This document shows positions 8,714-17,890 of a DNA stretch of 20,821 bases, in pieces. This DNA is from Russula earlei (Eukaryota > Basidiomycota > Agaricomycetes > Russulales > Russulaceae): assembly GCA_025769875.1 (NCBI GenBank), contig JAGFNK010000823.1:1-20821 (forward strand), in the 5' to 3' direction. Position numbers and translations under genes: made by a program. Positions within the stretch are counted from its first letter, which is position 1; the number at the start of each line of letters is the position of its first letter. A model generated the notes under the pieces. That model was not told where the DNA came from and did not search any database. It was given only the letters and a program-made list of their open reading frames with translations.

Positions 8714-9692
8714 ACCAATGCACGTGTTATCGTACATCAACGTCGATATACCCATGCGATACCCGAGGAATAACGAACGAGATGGACAAACTACATCAAA
8801 TGAATCAGTTCTGCTTCCGCCCATGATATATGATATTCCGTCCACAGTCGGTCCACAAACAAGAGATTCGTCTATCGACGAACCTACCGCAAACAGCAAG
8901 AGACACGCAAATGGAGCGCGAATGAAGGCCCACACATGGAGTGAGGACCTCTCTGATAAGCTCGGTTTGGTTCCTTGATAGCGACGTGGTATCATTTGAC
9001 TGCGAGTGCGAATGCATGACCTCGACGCAGCGCTTGCTGCGGACTTGCTAACCGCCGCGCCGTTAACGTTTTGTTGGACGATGAGACTTTGGCGCTGGAT
9101 CCGTTCATTGTAGGTTTCGACTTTGCCTTTTGAGTTGTACACTACTGTTGCTGGTCCTTGACAATTCGGGAGTTTCACTGGCGCAGATGTTATGTTGGAT
9201 TCATTGGCTTTGGGAGGCTTGGGAGCATGTTCCCATGGCAAAGGCGACGTGGCCAACCCACTCCCAGACATCACCCTACGAGCTGGGACAGATGACGGCC
9301 GCTGCAAAGCTTTGTGTTGTGAGCCACATCAATAGGTCCCATGAACGTTAGGCTCCTTTCCTCTATCCTCCTTCGCACCGTTGTTGATGTTCTGCCGTCG
9401 TCGTTCAAATGCGCTGACGGTGCTTGTACCGGCAAAGTCGAGCTCCACGATATCATCAGGGTCGTCAAATGGTGCATGCGAGTATGACCACAATGATGAG
9501 TCCTCACGATGGAGAGGCACCAGCGCATGGGATGCAGGGAGGTGATCCTGCTAAGGCGATGTATGGTCATGACAGGGCGGGCTTGGTAATCGCTACACAA
9601 GAGCGGTCCGTCGCTGCCGTAGAATGGGAGCAGGACGATCCGCCCAGCCCAGTGAGCAGCAAGCTGAGCACGTGGGTCCGGCTCTGGTCAGG
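8714..9692. other. Uncertain region with long minus-strand open frames
   Basis: Minus-strand frames at 8666-9307 and 9329-9520 have plausible protein composition. The first contains KLPNCQGPATVVYNSKGK and ETYNERIQRQS; the second reads FDDPDDIVELDFAG. I cannot name a family, and the two frames are not joined by an obvious intron. The 3' part of the first frame overlaps the end of the F-box inverted repeat and so is partly a shadow. A 23-base module at 9252-9274 recurs at 20441-20463. This may be a decayed minus-strand gene. Confidence 0.25.
9252..9274. repeat. 23-base module shared with the right end
   Basis: GCCAACCCACTCCCAGACAT followed by CAC matches 20441-20463 with one mismatch and in the same orientation. 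On the plus strand both read ANPLPDIT; on the minus strand both read DVWxWVG or MSGSGLA, depending on frame. The match does not extend far, so it is probably a relic of one conserved domain or repeat. Confidence 0.45.
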
Positions 9693-9770
9693 GATGCGCC
9701 GCATCCAGTGCTCACAATTCTTCGCCCTGATGCACGCATTCCATCCGGCATGCTTGTCAGGTTAGTGATT
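9693..9770 (+). pseudogene. Possible DOMON-gene exon fragment
   Basis: GTGCTCACAATTC (9708-9720) and TGATGCACGC (9728-9737) match 2993-3005 and 3015-3024 of the DOMON-b561 pseudogene, in the same order with nearly the same spacing. In that gene they lie in the exon after the first intron. The similarity covers only about 30-40 bases, so chance is unlikely but not excluded. A GCC-rich repeat follows directly. Confidence 0.35.
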
Positions 9771-9774
9771 TTTG

Positions 9775-9925
9775 GCGGCCCGGCTCAAAGCCGGAAGCCA
9801 GCCGGGGCCGAGCCTGCAGGAGCCGAGCTGACCTGGGCCATGTCAACAGCTGGGAGCAGCCCACGGCCCAGGCTTGAGATCTTGAAAGCCTGAAGCCGTG
9901 GCCCAAGCCACAGCTTTTGGTGCCT
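9775..9925. repeat. GCC/AAGCC-rich repeat, copy 1
   Basis: The sequence is dominated by variants of AAGCC, GAGCC and CCGGC (AAAGCCGGAAGCCAGCCGG, then GAGCCTGCAGGAGCCGAGC). It includes ACGGCCCA and TTGAAAGCCTGA in the same order as the copy at 17891-18027. No open frame is credible. I take it as a dispersed low-complexity repeat. Confidence 0.6.
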
Positions 9926-11060
9926 GAATTCACACCTGCACCCAGAATTTTGCGATCAATAATGTAAGCTGACTAATCCCGCTAGCTGCAAAGTCACGAC
10001 AGAATCCCTGTGCTGTGAAAACATACTTCTGCGCCTCGCACCTCCCTCATCCACACGCCCCAGTCTCTCTTCTCCCTTTTCTCTTTCTCTTTCACCAACT
10101 CTCATTCCACGAAAGCCTGAGTAGTGTCGATGATACCCCGGACAACATCTCCACCGTTCGCTCCATGTCAATCAGCGCCCGCGCTACGCCCTGCCTTTTA
10201 CCCACTCTTATCGGCTCTCTTTCATCCTCTCCATATGCCTTACATCGCCACTCCGTCCTTGTCATTTCTCCTTTGTCTCTTTCGCCTCGCCACCTCACCT
10301 CCTCCTCCATGTTCTCCCAACTCCTTTTATCGACATCTTGACCCCGTCTTGACAAATCTCGAACCTCTTTCATCCCGCGTACACGCCATAGGCCACCTGA
10401 TACCATCGTGTCCCCTCGCGTCTTCTCAACTGCCTTTCACCAAGCATCACGCTGAACGTGATTCCACTTCGCTTCACAGCCTCACTGCCACACCCTTGCC
10501 TCACGGATGTTCCTCAGGAGTTTTAGTTCGATTTTGAGTGTCAGGTACTGTACTCATGGCTTCATTTTCCTTTTACACAGTTACTACACTACCCCTTCAT
10601 CCTTCTCCCCTTGACACAAATTCGTTCAAATAGCATAGAATGTTGCTCATATTCAGGAGGAAAAATTGATCCCTCTGACCCCTTTTATTCTGTTCCAATC
10701 CGTCTCAAACCACAAAAGAGAAAGGTCTGTCAGCGAATGATGTCACTACGCCTCTTCTCATGTCTATTGATTGCCATCGACGTGTCATCCCATCGCTTTC
10801 TTGGCTGCCCTCTACGTCTCCGCGGGCCTTCGTCTTCCCCCCCCCCACTCTCGCTTGACTCTACCGCTTGCCTCTCCCCTTTTGCCTTCGGTCCATCCCC
10901 TCCTTGCTGCTCCTTCATAGCCACCAGTGGGTCTTCATTCTCTTACACATCCCTTCCTCCCCTTTTCCTTGCTCTTGGACAGAAGACATTCGCTTCAGAC
11001 TACCGTCCTGCCCCACAAACTCTGCGCACCCTGGTTTGGCTTGCTTCAATAATTGTGTAG
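9926..11060. other. Pyrimidine-rich region without a credible gene
   Basis: The plus strand is strongly C+T-rich (runs such as CTCTTCTCCCTTTTCTCTTT near 10065-10085 and CCTCCTCCATG near 10302). That produces several long but compositionally biased open frames on both strands: Ser/Leu/Pro-rich on plus, Glu/Arg-rich on minus. None shows a domain. The bias resembles the interior of the candidate element at 352-2214, but I found no inverted ends here. Confidence 0.4.
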
Positions 11061-12199
11061 TTTCAGTTTTATGATGGTATAAAATTATATTTGTAGTTGC
11101 TTGAAAGCTTGCAAAACACACAAGTTCAGGAATTCAATTCATTCAGTATATTACAGCAGAACAAGTTGATTAATAAAGAACACAACTTCCAGTATGGGCT
11201 ACCAGTAAGGTCATGGCAGTGTAGCGCATCCAGTGATGTGCAAGTGAGATCGTGAAGCTGACTGATCCAAGTGGAAAGTGGGAGAGGAGAGGAGAGCAGT
11301 CCCGGCCGGAATGCTGAGCACAGACACAGACATGATGAAGACTTCTTGAGGCAGTCAGATCAAAGGGCAGACAAGGGGGATCTTTTTATTCCAGAAAGTA
11401 GCTAGAATTTTTATGTACAGGCAGCAGTATTAAAGGACAATATGAGATGAAAGGAATCAGAGTGTGAAAGGGAATGGGAGTCATGAAAGGGAGTTGAGAA
11501 CTGGCAAGGCGGTCAAGGCAGTCATGAAAGGCTTGAGACACAAGCATGTCACATGAGCCTGGGCGTGGTGTGCTTGGTGGTGAGGGGTGGGCGATGTGAT
11601 GAGGGCTTGACATTGGTGGCAAGGGCTGGGCAAGATGTTGATGTCGTGCACATGAGTGGTGTGGCAAGGGCTGAGGACAAGAGGGAGGTTGGTGGCAAGG
11701 GACATTGACGCATTTCCGCACATGATTCTGTGGCTAGCAATAATCCTCCTTACAGCAGTGTGAATTCCAAACACTGCCATTACCATCAGCAATAGGCAAA
11801 TGATCATGACCTGCCACAGTCACTCTCATGGCTTGACAGGACAACAAAATAGAAAAAACAAACAAAGGGTGGGAGATTCGCCAGCCTTGAACGTGTTATG
11901 AACCAAGGCCAGGTCCTGGCCATATATTGTCCTATTTCACTCAAGAGAGACCTCTCTCACTTTGCATTGCCAACTCACTTCCATTTCTTGGGCTACTCCT
12001 CCTGCGGTGCAAGATATCACTATTGCAAAGGCACTATAACATGACCAGGCACCCGTTTCCTAATTGGGTAATCATTGTGTGGCAGCCACATGGCCACCCA
12101 GCCACCAAGAACCTGAAACAGTGGCACAAACTCTTAGAAACTGTTGCATAACTCATCTGACATCATCAAGGCTCCAATGATATCATGGCTGACTGAGCG
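11061..12199. other. Repeat debris, no gene
   Basis: Contents include a GGAGAGGAGAGGAGAG run near 11281-11297 and several copies of TGGCAAGGGCTG(G/A)G or TGGCAAGGGAC between 11610 and 11705. An AT-rich stretch near 11070-11170 and a run with few CpG sites follow. On the minus strand the segment from about 11838 begins TGTCAAGCCATGAGAG like an LTR end, but no matching end or target duplication was found. I see no supported coding sequence. Confidence 0.35.
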
Positions 12200-12200
12200 A

Positions 12201-12273
12201 CTCCACAGTGACCTCATAGGCTCACTAAGAGCTCCACAGTGACATAATAATGATGTTATCACTCCACAATGAT
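12201..12273. repeat. 31-bp tandem repeat, three copies
   Basis: CTCCACAGTGAC occurs at 12201-12212, at 12232-12243 and, as CTCCACAATGAT, at 12262-12273, giving spacings of 31 and 30. The array lies upstream of the GCTCAGTAAGC at 12283-12293. Together with 17097 onward it appears to belong to the older repeat into which Copia inserted, and could be an upstream promoter array of that repeat. Confidence 0.55.
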
Positions 12274-12312
12274 CAGTAATGTGCTCAGTAAGCCTGAAAC
12301 TTGACACAAGCA

Positions 12313-12317
12313 AGTTT
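12313..12317 (+). repeat. Target-site duplication, left
   Basis: AGTTT directly precedes the 5' LTR and is repeated directly after the 3' LTR at 17092-17096. Five bases is the usual Copia target duplication. Confidence 0.92.
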
Positions 12318-12553
12318 TGTTGGAAACGCAGCCACAGTGTGGCAGAGAAATGGACCGAATGGACCAGATAGTTAGAACGCTGTGTTGATACCACTGTTCC
12401 TTTTTCCTCAGTCTTTCATATACAAGACTGAGGTCAGTAGCACATTCCTTTACCATTTACATATACTCATTATGTACATAGCCTTCATCCAACAGGTTAG
12501 CTTACTAACCTAATATCAGTCTTTCATATACAAGACTGAGCCTTCGTCCAACA
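12318..12553 (+). repeat. Copia 5' LTR
   Basis: This is a 236-bp LTR with 6-bp inverted ends TGTTGG and CCAACA. It contains a perfect hairpin at 12406-12433 (CCTCAGTCTT, 8-nt loop, AAGACTGAGG). The core of the hairpin (CAGTCTTTCATATACAAGAC, then TGAG) is repeated at 12517-12540, 108 bp downstream. No clear TATA box was found. Confidence 0.96.
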
Positions 12554-12571
12554 GATTATGAGACCTGCCTG
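12554..12571 (+). promoter_or_regulatory. Primer binding site, internal tRNA-Met type
   Basis: GATTATGAGACCTGCCTG starts at the first base after the 5' LTR. Its reverse complement contains GGTCTCATAATC, which fits the anticodon stem-loop of elongator tRNA-Met (anticodon CAT, two A's after it, ending about tRNA position 40). It does not match the 3' end of any tRNA I can recall. Drosophila copia is primed by a tRNA-iMet half cleaved near position 39, so a similar half-tRNA primer is inferred here. Confidence 0.6.
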
Positions 12572-12625
12572 TCTCTGAAAGCTAAATCACTTCCATAAAC
12601 AGTCAACATTTTGTAACTACGTAAC

Positions 12626-13531
12626 ATGAGTTCCTCAGCATCATCCCCAGCACCTTCATCCTCGAAAGGAAAGAGCTCTCCCACAGGTGGAGCCGTGGGA
12701 AAAATGGGCAGAACCAAACTCCAACATCATGACGTGCCGATCCTCCAAGATGGTGCAGATGAATATGCTGACTGGAAGGGAGTAATGGAGGCAATATTTG
12801 AAGCAACAGATCTGTTAATCATCATAAATGGAACTGAAAAGAAACCAGACGCAAACGTCGACCCCAATGCCGCTGCCGACTGGATGGCAAGGGACCATGA
12901 AGTGTGTGCCCAAATCTTTATGTCCATACAAGGGCATGCTCTCAAAACAATACTTGGCATAAAAGGTTCCACAGAGTGCTGGAAAAAGCTTTCAATTCGA
13001 TTTGAAGGGCAAGGTGACCAACTAGTTGCCCACTTATTGTCAGACCTATATCTGACCACCCTCTCAGACACCAAAGCAATGGCTCCCCAGCTCGAGCACA
13101 AAATGCAGCTTGCATGCACGCTCGAAACACTCAGATACCTGATACCTGAAAAACTTCTTGCATGGATGATCATCATTGCACTCCTGGAAACATTGGAAAC
13201 TCATAAAACCATACTGTATTCCATGCCCTCCAACAAGCTCAGTACCGACTATGTCATTGGCCAAATCCTGGCGAACGAACAACGCCGGATCCGCACGACT
13301 GGTACCACTGCAGCAGCCTACTTTTCCAAGGCGGGTAAAAAGGAGAAAAATAAAAACAACCAAAGCAAGAAAAATAACAAAAAGTGCACCCACTGCAAGC
13401 GCAAGGGACACGAAGTAATGGAGTGCTGGAAACTCCACAGGAAACCCACCGAGAAGGCAAAAGTTGCAACATCCCAGATCCCAACTACATTATTAGATTA
13501 TACCATGCAGTTGGGGACAATCCTGACCTGA
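12626..13531 (+). CDS. gag: Copia Gag (capsid/nucleocapsid)
   Basis: This ATG-started frame of 301 codons begins 72 bases after the 5' LTR. The N-terminus is Ser-rich; the middle matches the Copia-type Gag polypeptide (DEYADWKGVMEAIFEATDLL near residues 47-66, then a helical region). The C-terminus is Lys/Asn-rich with one zinc knuckle (C254, C257, H262, C267 in CTHCKRKGHEVMEC), which binds RNA in virus-like particles. The frame then runs into TGA where homologous elements normally continue in frame into protease. The switch to the protease frame falls at about 13510-13530, and a one-base loss in an A run is the simplest cause. Gag itself is otherwise complete. Confidence 0.88.
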   Translation: MSSSASSPAPSSSKGKSSPTGGAVGKMGRTKLQHHDVPILQDGADEYADWKGVMEAIFEATDLLIIINGTEKKPDANVDPNAAADWMARDHEVCAQIFMSIQGHALKTILGIKGSTECWKKLSIRFEGQGDQLVAHLLSDLYLTTLSDTKAMAPQLEHKMQLACTLETLRYLIPEKLLAWMIIIALLETLETHKTILYSMPSNKLSTDYVIGQILANEQRRIRTTGTTAAAYFSKAGKKEKNKNNQSKKNNKKCTHCKRKGHEVMECWKLHRKPTEKAKVATSQIPTTLLDYTMQLGTILT

Positions 13532-13737
13532 CCACCGCCCACACATTAAAGACCCAGGATGAACTTCGAACAGCCAACCTCGCTAACAGTTGGCTCATCG
13601 ACTCTGGGGCATCATGCATAATGACCTCTCACCGTGAATGGTTCAACCAATATACCACTCTCCCAAACCCAACTCAAGTCATGCTTGGAGATAATAGTTC
13701 TATTCCTGCGATTGGAGTCGGCCAAGTACAAGTCTGA
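13516..13737 (+). pseudogene. Copia protease segment
   Basis: This frame is one base off Gag. It carries the aspartic protease signature LIDSGAS with the catalytic Asp at 13600-13602, followed by a glycine-rich second half. It ends in TGA at 13735-13737, directly before the ATG of the integrase frame and in the same frame as it. The reading continues smoothly across the stop, so the TGA is a nonsense mutation inside one polyprotein rather than a natural end. CGA to TGA is the likely change. Confidence 0.82.
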
Positions 13738-15972
13738 ATGCATGCAAATGGCATGTGGAGCAATGTTGTGTTCTGCGATGTCCTGCATGTCCCAGACTTA
13801 CATGGAAATCTCTTATCAGTTTCCCATCTGGCTCGACGCAGCGCAGCAGTGCGATTCCAGAGTCAGACATGTGGCATATATGAACAGAACCAGCTAATAT
13901 GTGAAGGGTCCCTACACGGTACACTATACGTCATGGCCATATCCTCCCCCAAGTCCCTGTCCACATGCATCACGACGCTGGACCACTTCCCCATGGAAGG
14001 TGACAGGCCATATGCAGTCACCCTCACCATGCGCCTCAAAACATCCAAGGCCTCCCTACATGTTTGGCACCGGCATCTCGGCCACTTGAATACCAACACC
14101 ATAATCCAGATGCTGAAGAAAGGGATGGTGAAAGGGATGGAGATTACCAGAAAGCAACTCACCACCAGTATTTGTGAGCCATGCTTGAAGGGAAAGCAAA
14201 TGTGCCGTGAAATCTTGAAGGTGATGGAAATGCGCACTGATGTCATGTTAGGCTGCGTCTTCTCTGACATCTGTGGGAAGATGCCCACTAGAACACCCCA
14301 GGGTCATGAGTACTTTGTCACCTTTGTGGATGACAAGTCAAGGAAAGTGTTTGTTGGTGGACTTAAATTCAAATCCGACACACTTGCACACCTCAAGGTG
14401 TTCATGGCACATGCTGAAGTCAAAACCGGCCAGCGGCTGAAAGTCCTCCACTCCGACGGAGGGGGCGAATACACTGGGAAAGAGTCTCAGAAGTTCCTCA
14501 CAGAGAAAGGAATTAAGCTGGAACTCACCACCCCAGACACATCTCAACATAATGGCATCACGGAACATATGAACCGGACGCTCCTGGACAAAGTCCGGGC
14601 AATGCTCATGGATGCCACGCTGCCCGAGTCCTTCTGGCTCCATGCCCTTGAATACGCAGCGCACATCCACAACATCACCCCCACATGTGCACTCGATGAC
14701 ATGACACCCAAGGAAGCCTGGAGTGGGAACAAACCCAACCTCTCACAGCTTTGCATCTTTGGTGCACGTGCGTTCATCCACATCCTGGAGGATAAATGCA
14801 CCAATTTAGATGCAAGGTCACTGGTGTGCACACTCCTGGGATATGCTCCCCAGAGGAAAGCCTACAAACTCATCCACCAGCCCACTCACCGCATCCTTGA
14901 ATCATGCGACGTCGTATTCAATGAAAGGGGCCCAGCAATTCCACACGTTGAGCGGACAGTCCTCGAATCCAACTCAGACAGCGAAAATGAACAGGCAGAT
15001 GGGGTGGAAAATGAGATTGAGGGGGTGGAAGGCCCACAACTGACGGTAGAAGCGGAACTACAACCATGCGCCGAACCGCAACGCGTGGTCGACACCGCTC
15101 CACCTGCCCAGCCATCAATACAAGCAGTACAACCTACACCATACAAAGTGGACAATGTACCTGTCCAGCCCACTTCCGGACGACCGAGGCGTACCACGCG
15201 CACACCAACTCATGATGATGACCCCCGGTATTCCATCACATTGTACATGCAATGTAAGAAACATACCGAACGAGGAAACGTGGCACACATTGATGTGACC
15301 ACTGACCAAAAAACGTATGTGGAAGCCATGTCCCGCCCCGATGCGGCGGAATGGGAAATGGCTTGTGACGATGAGCATCACATGTTCAAGTCCATGGATG
15401 TGTTCAAAATCATCCCGCGGCCACAAAACCGAAAGGTAGTTGGAAGCAAATGGGTCTTCAAAATAAAGAGGGGACCGGACAGAACAATAATCAAATATAA
15501 AGCTCACCTTGTTGTGCAGGGATTCATCCAGATCAAAGGTATTGACTTCGACAAAACCTTTGCGCCCGTCATGAAACTTGCATCCCTACATGTGATCCTT
15601 GCCCTAGCCGCTGCGCACAACCTAGAGGTCCATCAGATGGATGTCAAGTCAGCATACTTGAATGGAGAGCTGAAAGATGAAATCTACATGGATGCACCTC
15701 CTGGCTTCAACATTCCAAACGGCATGGTACTGAAACTACTCAAAGCCGTCTATGGGACTAAGCAAGGGGGGAGAGTCTGGTATGAGAACATCAAAGACTC
15801 ACTAGGTGACATGGGCTACACCCACACTGATGCTGACCACGCTGTCTTCGTCCATCGTAACCGCAAGCACCTGTCCATAATTGTGCTCTACATTGATGAT
15901 ATCACCATGGTCTCTAATGACCTAGATTCCATCAACATTGATAAAAACAAACTAAAACAAAGTATCAGATGA
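13738..15972 (+). pseudogene. pol: Copia integrase and reverse transcriptase
   Basis: The uninterrupted frame has 744 codons. It shows the integrase zinc-binding region (HRHLGHLNT, then CEPC, about 14070-14195) and a catalytic core with D177, D240 and E276, whose last two are 35 residues apart as in the DD35E family (FSDIC, HSDGGGEY, ITEHMNRT). A Glu/Pro-rich linker follows, then reverse transcriptase with D635 in MDVKSAYLNGEL, YGTKQGG, and YIDD at 718-721. The frame breaks at 15970 because a base is missing in the AAACAAAG run before about 15963. The last codons are therefore out of register, and the rest of the RT continues in another frame. Confidence 0.92.
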
Positions 15973-16842
15973 CAGACTTAGGGGAGATAACCTGGATACT
16001 TGGTGTACACGTCACAGTGAAACCAGGAAGAGGGCTGGATAGCACTCTCTCAGGAGAAATACATTGAAGAAGTTCTTCAACACCTAGGGAAGTTGGATGT
16101 TCAACCAATCAGCACCCCCATGCTGGCAAATGAACACCTTCTGAAAGTGGACGCACCGGATGTGGATGTCAAGTCCTACCAACACACACTCGGGGCCATC
16201 ATGTACCTCATGCTAGGCACCCGACCCGACCTCACCTTCACCATCGCAGCCCTTGGATGACACACTGCGTGCCCCAGAAATGATCATCAATGCGAACTTG
16301 ACTGTGCCATCTGATACATCCGAGGCACAAGCAACAAACACCTAGTCTTCCAATGTGGCCTCGGGACTCAGCCAACCCTAGTCAGGTATGTGGATGCAGA
16401 CTGGGCCAGCGACGTGAACAATCACAAGTCCACATCAGGCTTCACCTTCATGTTGGCAGGAGGGGCTGTGAGTTGGAGCTCAAAGAAACAAGCCTTGATT
16501 GCATTGTCGAGCACCGAGGCAGAATACATTGCAGGAGCACATGCCTCCAAAGAGGCCATTTGGCTGAGACGTCTACTCACCAAACTGGGTGAAGACACCC
16601 ATCTCCCCACCACTCTCCATATTGACAACCAGTCAGCCATCGCCATCACAAAGAACCCGGAGTTCCATGACCGCACGAAACACATTGAAGTGAGACACCA
16701 CTTCCTGCACCAGAAAGTCAAGCTCTGCAAAGTCGAACTCACTTACATCCCTACTGGGGAACAACTTGCAGATGTGCTGACGAAGGGGCTGAGTTGAGAG
16801 AAACATGAGCATTTTATGCAGGAGATGGGAATACACCACTAG
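15963..16842 (+). pseudogene. pol: Copia RT C-terminus and RNase H
   Basis: From 15963 to about 16017 the sequence reads in the second frame (MTDLGEITWILGVHV). It returns to the original pol frame by about 16019 and reads GWIALSQEKYIEEVLQH onward. RNase H is recognisable by DADWASD (about 16393), SSTEAEYIAG and IDNQSAIAITKN, which supply the catalytic Asp, Glu and Asp. In-frame TGA codons occur at 16258-16260, 16312-16314 and 16795-16797 (and one at 16018-16020 in the main frame). After the last TGA the frame still reads REKHEH-like sequence (EKHEHFMQEMGIHH) up to TAG 16840-16842, the natural end, just before the purine tract. Confidence 0.9.
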
Positions 16843-16855
16843 GGCTGAGGGGGTG
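16843..16855 (+). other. Polypurine tract
   Basis: GGCTGAGGGGGTG lies directly against the 3' LTR, at the place where plus-strand DNA synthesis is primed in LTR retrotransposons. Confidence 0.75.
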
Positions 16856-17091
16856 TGTTGGAAACACAGCCACTGTGTGGCAGAGAAACAGACCAAATGG
16901 ACCAGATAGTTAGAATGCCATGTTGATACCACTGTTCCTTTTTCCTCAGTCTTTCATATACAAGACTGAGGTCAGTAGCACATTCCTTTACCATTTACAT
17001 ATACTCATTATGTACATAGCCTTTGTCCAACAGGTTAGCTTACTAACCTAATATCAGTCTTTCATATACAAGACTGAGCCTTCGTCCAACA
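16856..17091 (+). repeat. Copia 3' LTR
   Basis: This is a 236-bp LTR identical in length and ends to 12318-12553, with ten substitutions by hand count. Three of the ten change a CpG of the 5' LTR to CA or TG. It keeps both copies of the hairpin-core repeat. Confidence 0.96.
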
Positions 17092-17096
17092 AGTTT
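17092..17096 (+). repeat. Target-site duplication, right
   Basis: AGTTT is identical to 12313-12317. Confidence 0.92.
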
Positions 17097-17480
17097 ATGC
17101 CTCTGTAGTCCTATTGGATGGTACCAAAGGGTCTAGAATAGTTCCAGTTCTTTGTAATTGACCCTGTACACTGTATATAAGCCCCAATGAAGCATGGCAG
17201 TCGTCAGACTGTCCATTTGTGATACTCTCCTCTTCCTGGGTACTCCCCTGTGACCACTCAGTTTAAAGACTCCTCTTGTCCCCAAGGTACTCTTCAACGA
17301 CTGCTGTTGTTTAAAGCCCCCTCGTTACACTGGCCTCTAGTCTTCGCCTTTGTCTCTTGCAACACCTACCAGTCCCCATCTGGTACCTCCTCATCATTTG
17401 GCTCGTCCTCCTGTTCAATGCCACCTATGCTGCATACCATCTGTTCCGACCCTTGCCCACCTGCTCCTGAGTCCTTAGTG
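17097..17480 (+). repeat. Older repeat family, copy A (interrupted by Copia)
   Basis: This copy continues the sequence that stops at 12317. It has a TATA box (TATATAAG 17174-17181) and about 30 bases later CAGACTGTCCATTTGT, then CTGGGTACTCCCCTGTGACC. A frame at about 17321-17467 follows, reading TLASSL, then LPVPIWYLLIIWLVLL. The same elements in the same order occur in copy B at about 19175-19510. Copy A has about 60-80 extra bases between the leader and the frame. The layout (upstream array, TATA, start-site-like region) suggests the promoter end of an LTR or another retroelement, but ends are not defined. Confidence 0.6.
17174..17181 (+). promoter_or_regulatory. TATA box of repeat copy A
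   Basis: TATATAAG lies about 31 bases upstream of a CAGACTGTCCATTTGT segment that is conserved in copy B, where the same TATATAAG lies 34 bases upstream. The spacing is right for a transcription start in the conserved segment. Confidence 0.5.
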
Positions 17481-17890
17481 ATCAGCAGTACATGTCTTTA
17501 CAGAACAAACCCAAGGAGCACCCAACCGCTTTTGCAAGTCCAGCCACAGCAGCGGTTTAGTGATGAGGTATCCTCAACCACTCGATGTGTGCATGCAGAT
17601 GCCTCTGCTTCTCCTGCAGGGACTGCTTCTTTCCCCTGACACCCTTGTTGCCCATGATCATCATTATCAGCTTGTTGTGCGCCTTCTTGCAGTTTGTCAA
17701 GTGGCTCAGCATCTCCTTTGTCTGCTTGCCCTTCAATGAGCCAAACTTCTCTCAGCCCTCAGGACTGCACACTATCAATGCCACATGCTCATTGCAGTCC
17801 TTCTTGCATGGGCTGAGGATGTCACTCTCTGAGATGAATGATGTATGCAGACTAACCAGCACAGCATAAAACTAGCAGTTTACTGGTAAC
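17481..17890. other. Non-coding or decayed repeat sequence
   Basis: One plus-strand frame (17585-17869) is Cys/Phe/Ile-rich at its start and has no recognisable domain. The sequence has few CpG sites. I see no splice pattern or repeat unit here. Confidence 0.3.

Larger units (their letters stand above)
12318..17091 (+). mobile_element. Full-length Ty1/Copia LTR retrotransposon, inactive
   Basis: The 4774-bp element has two 236-bp LTRs (TGTTGG to CCAACA), a 5-bp target duplication, a primer site next to the 5' LTR, a purine tract next to the 3' LTR, and gag then protease, integrase, reverse transcriptase and RNase H in Copia order. The LTRs differ at 10 of 236 positions (95.8% identity by hand count; nine transitions, one transversion), so the insertion is not very recent. 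The coding region is broken by a gag-pol frameshift, a pair of opposite frameshifts in the reverse transcriptase and in-frame TGA codons. The element could be mobilised only by proteins from elsewhere. Confidence 0.97.

Noticed and set aside
10015..11060. Several open frames of about 60-150 codons on both strands
   Set aside because: They follow from pyrimidine bias on the plus strand (Ser/Leu/Pro frames on one strand, Glu/Arg on the other). No domain, splice pattern or conserved start was visible.
11056..11838. Solo LTR on the minus strand (TGTCAAGCC to CTACACA)
   Set aside because: The ends look suggestive, but no target duplication flanks them and no second copy is in the window, so boundaries cannot be supported.
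12727..13438. Minus-strand frames within Copia gag
   Set aside because: Shadows of the gag frame, with no domain of their own.
13500..13535. Programmed gag-pol frameshift
   Set aside because: I see no slippery site or structure that stands out. The element carries other frameshifts and stops, and a single-base loss explains the shift.
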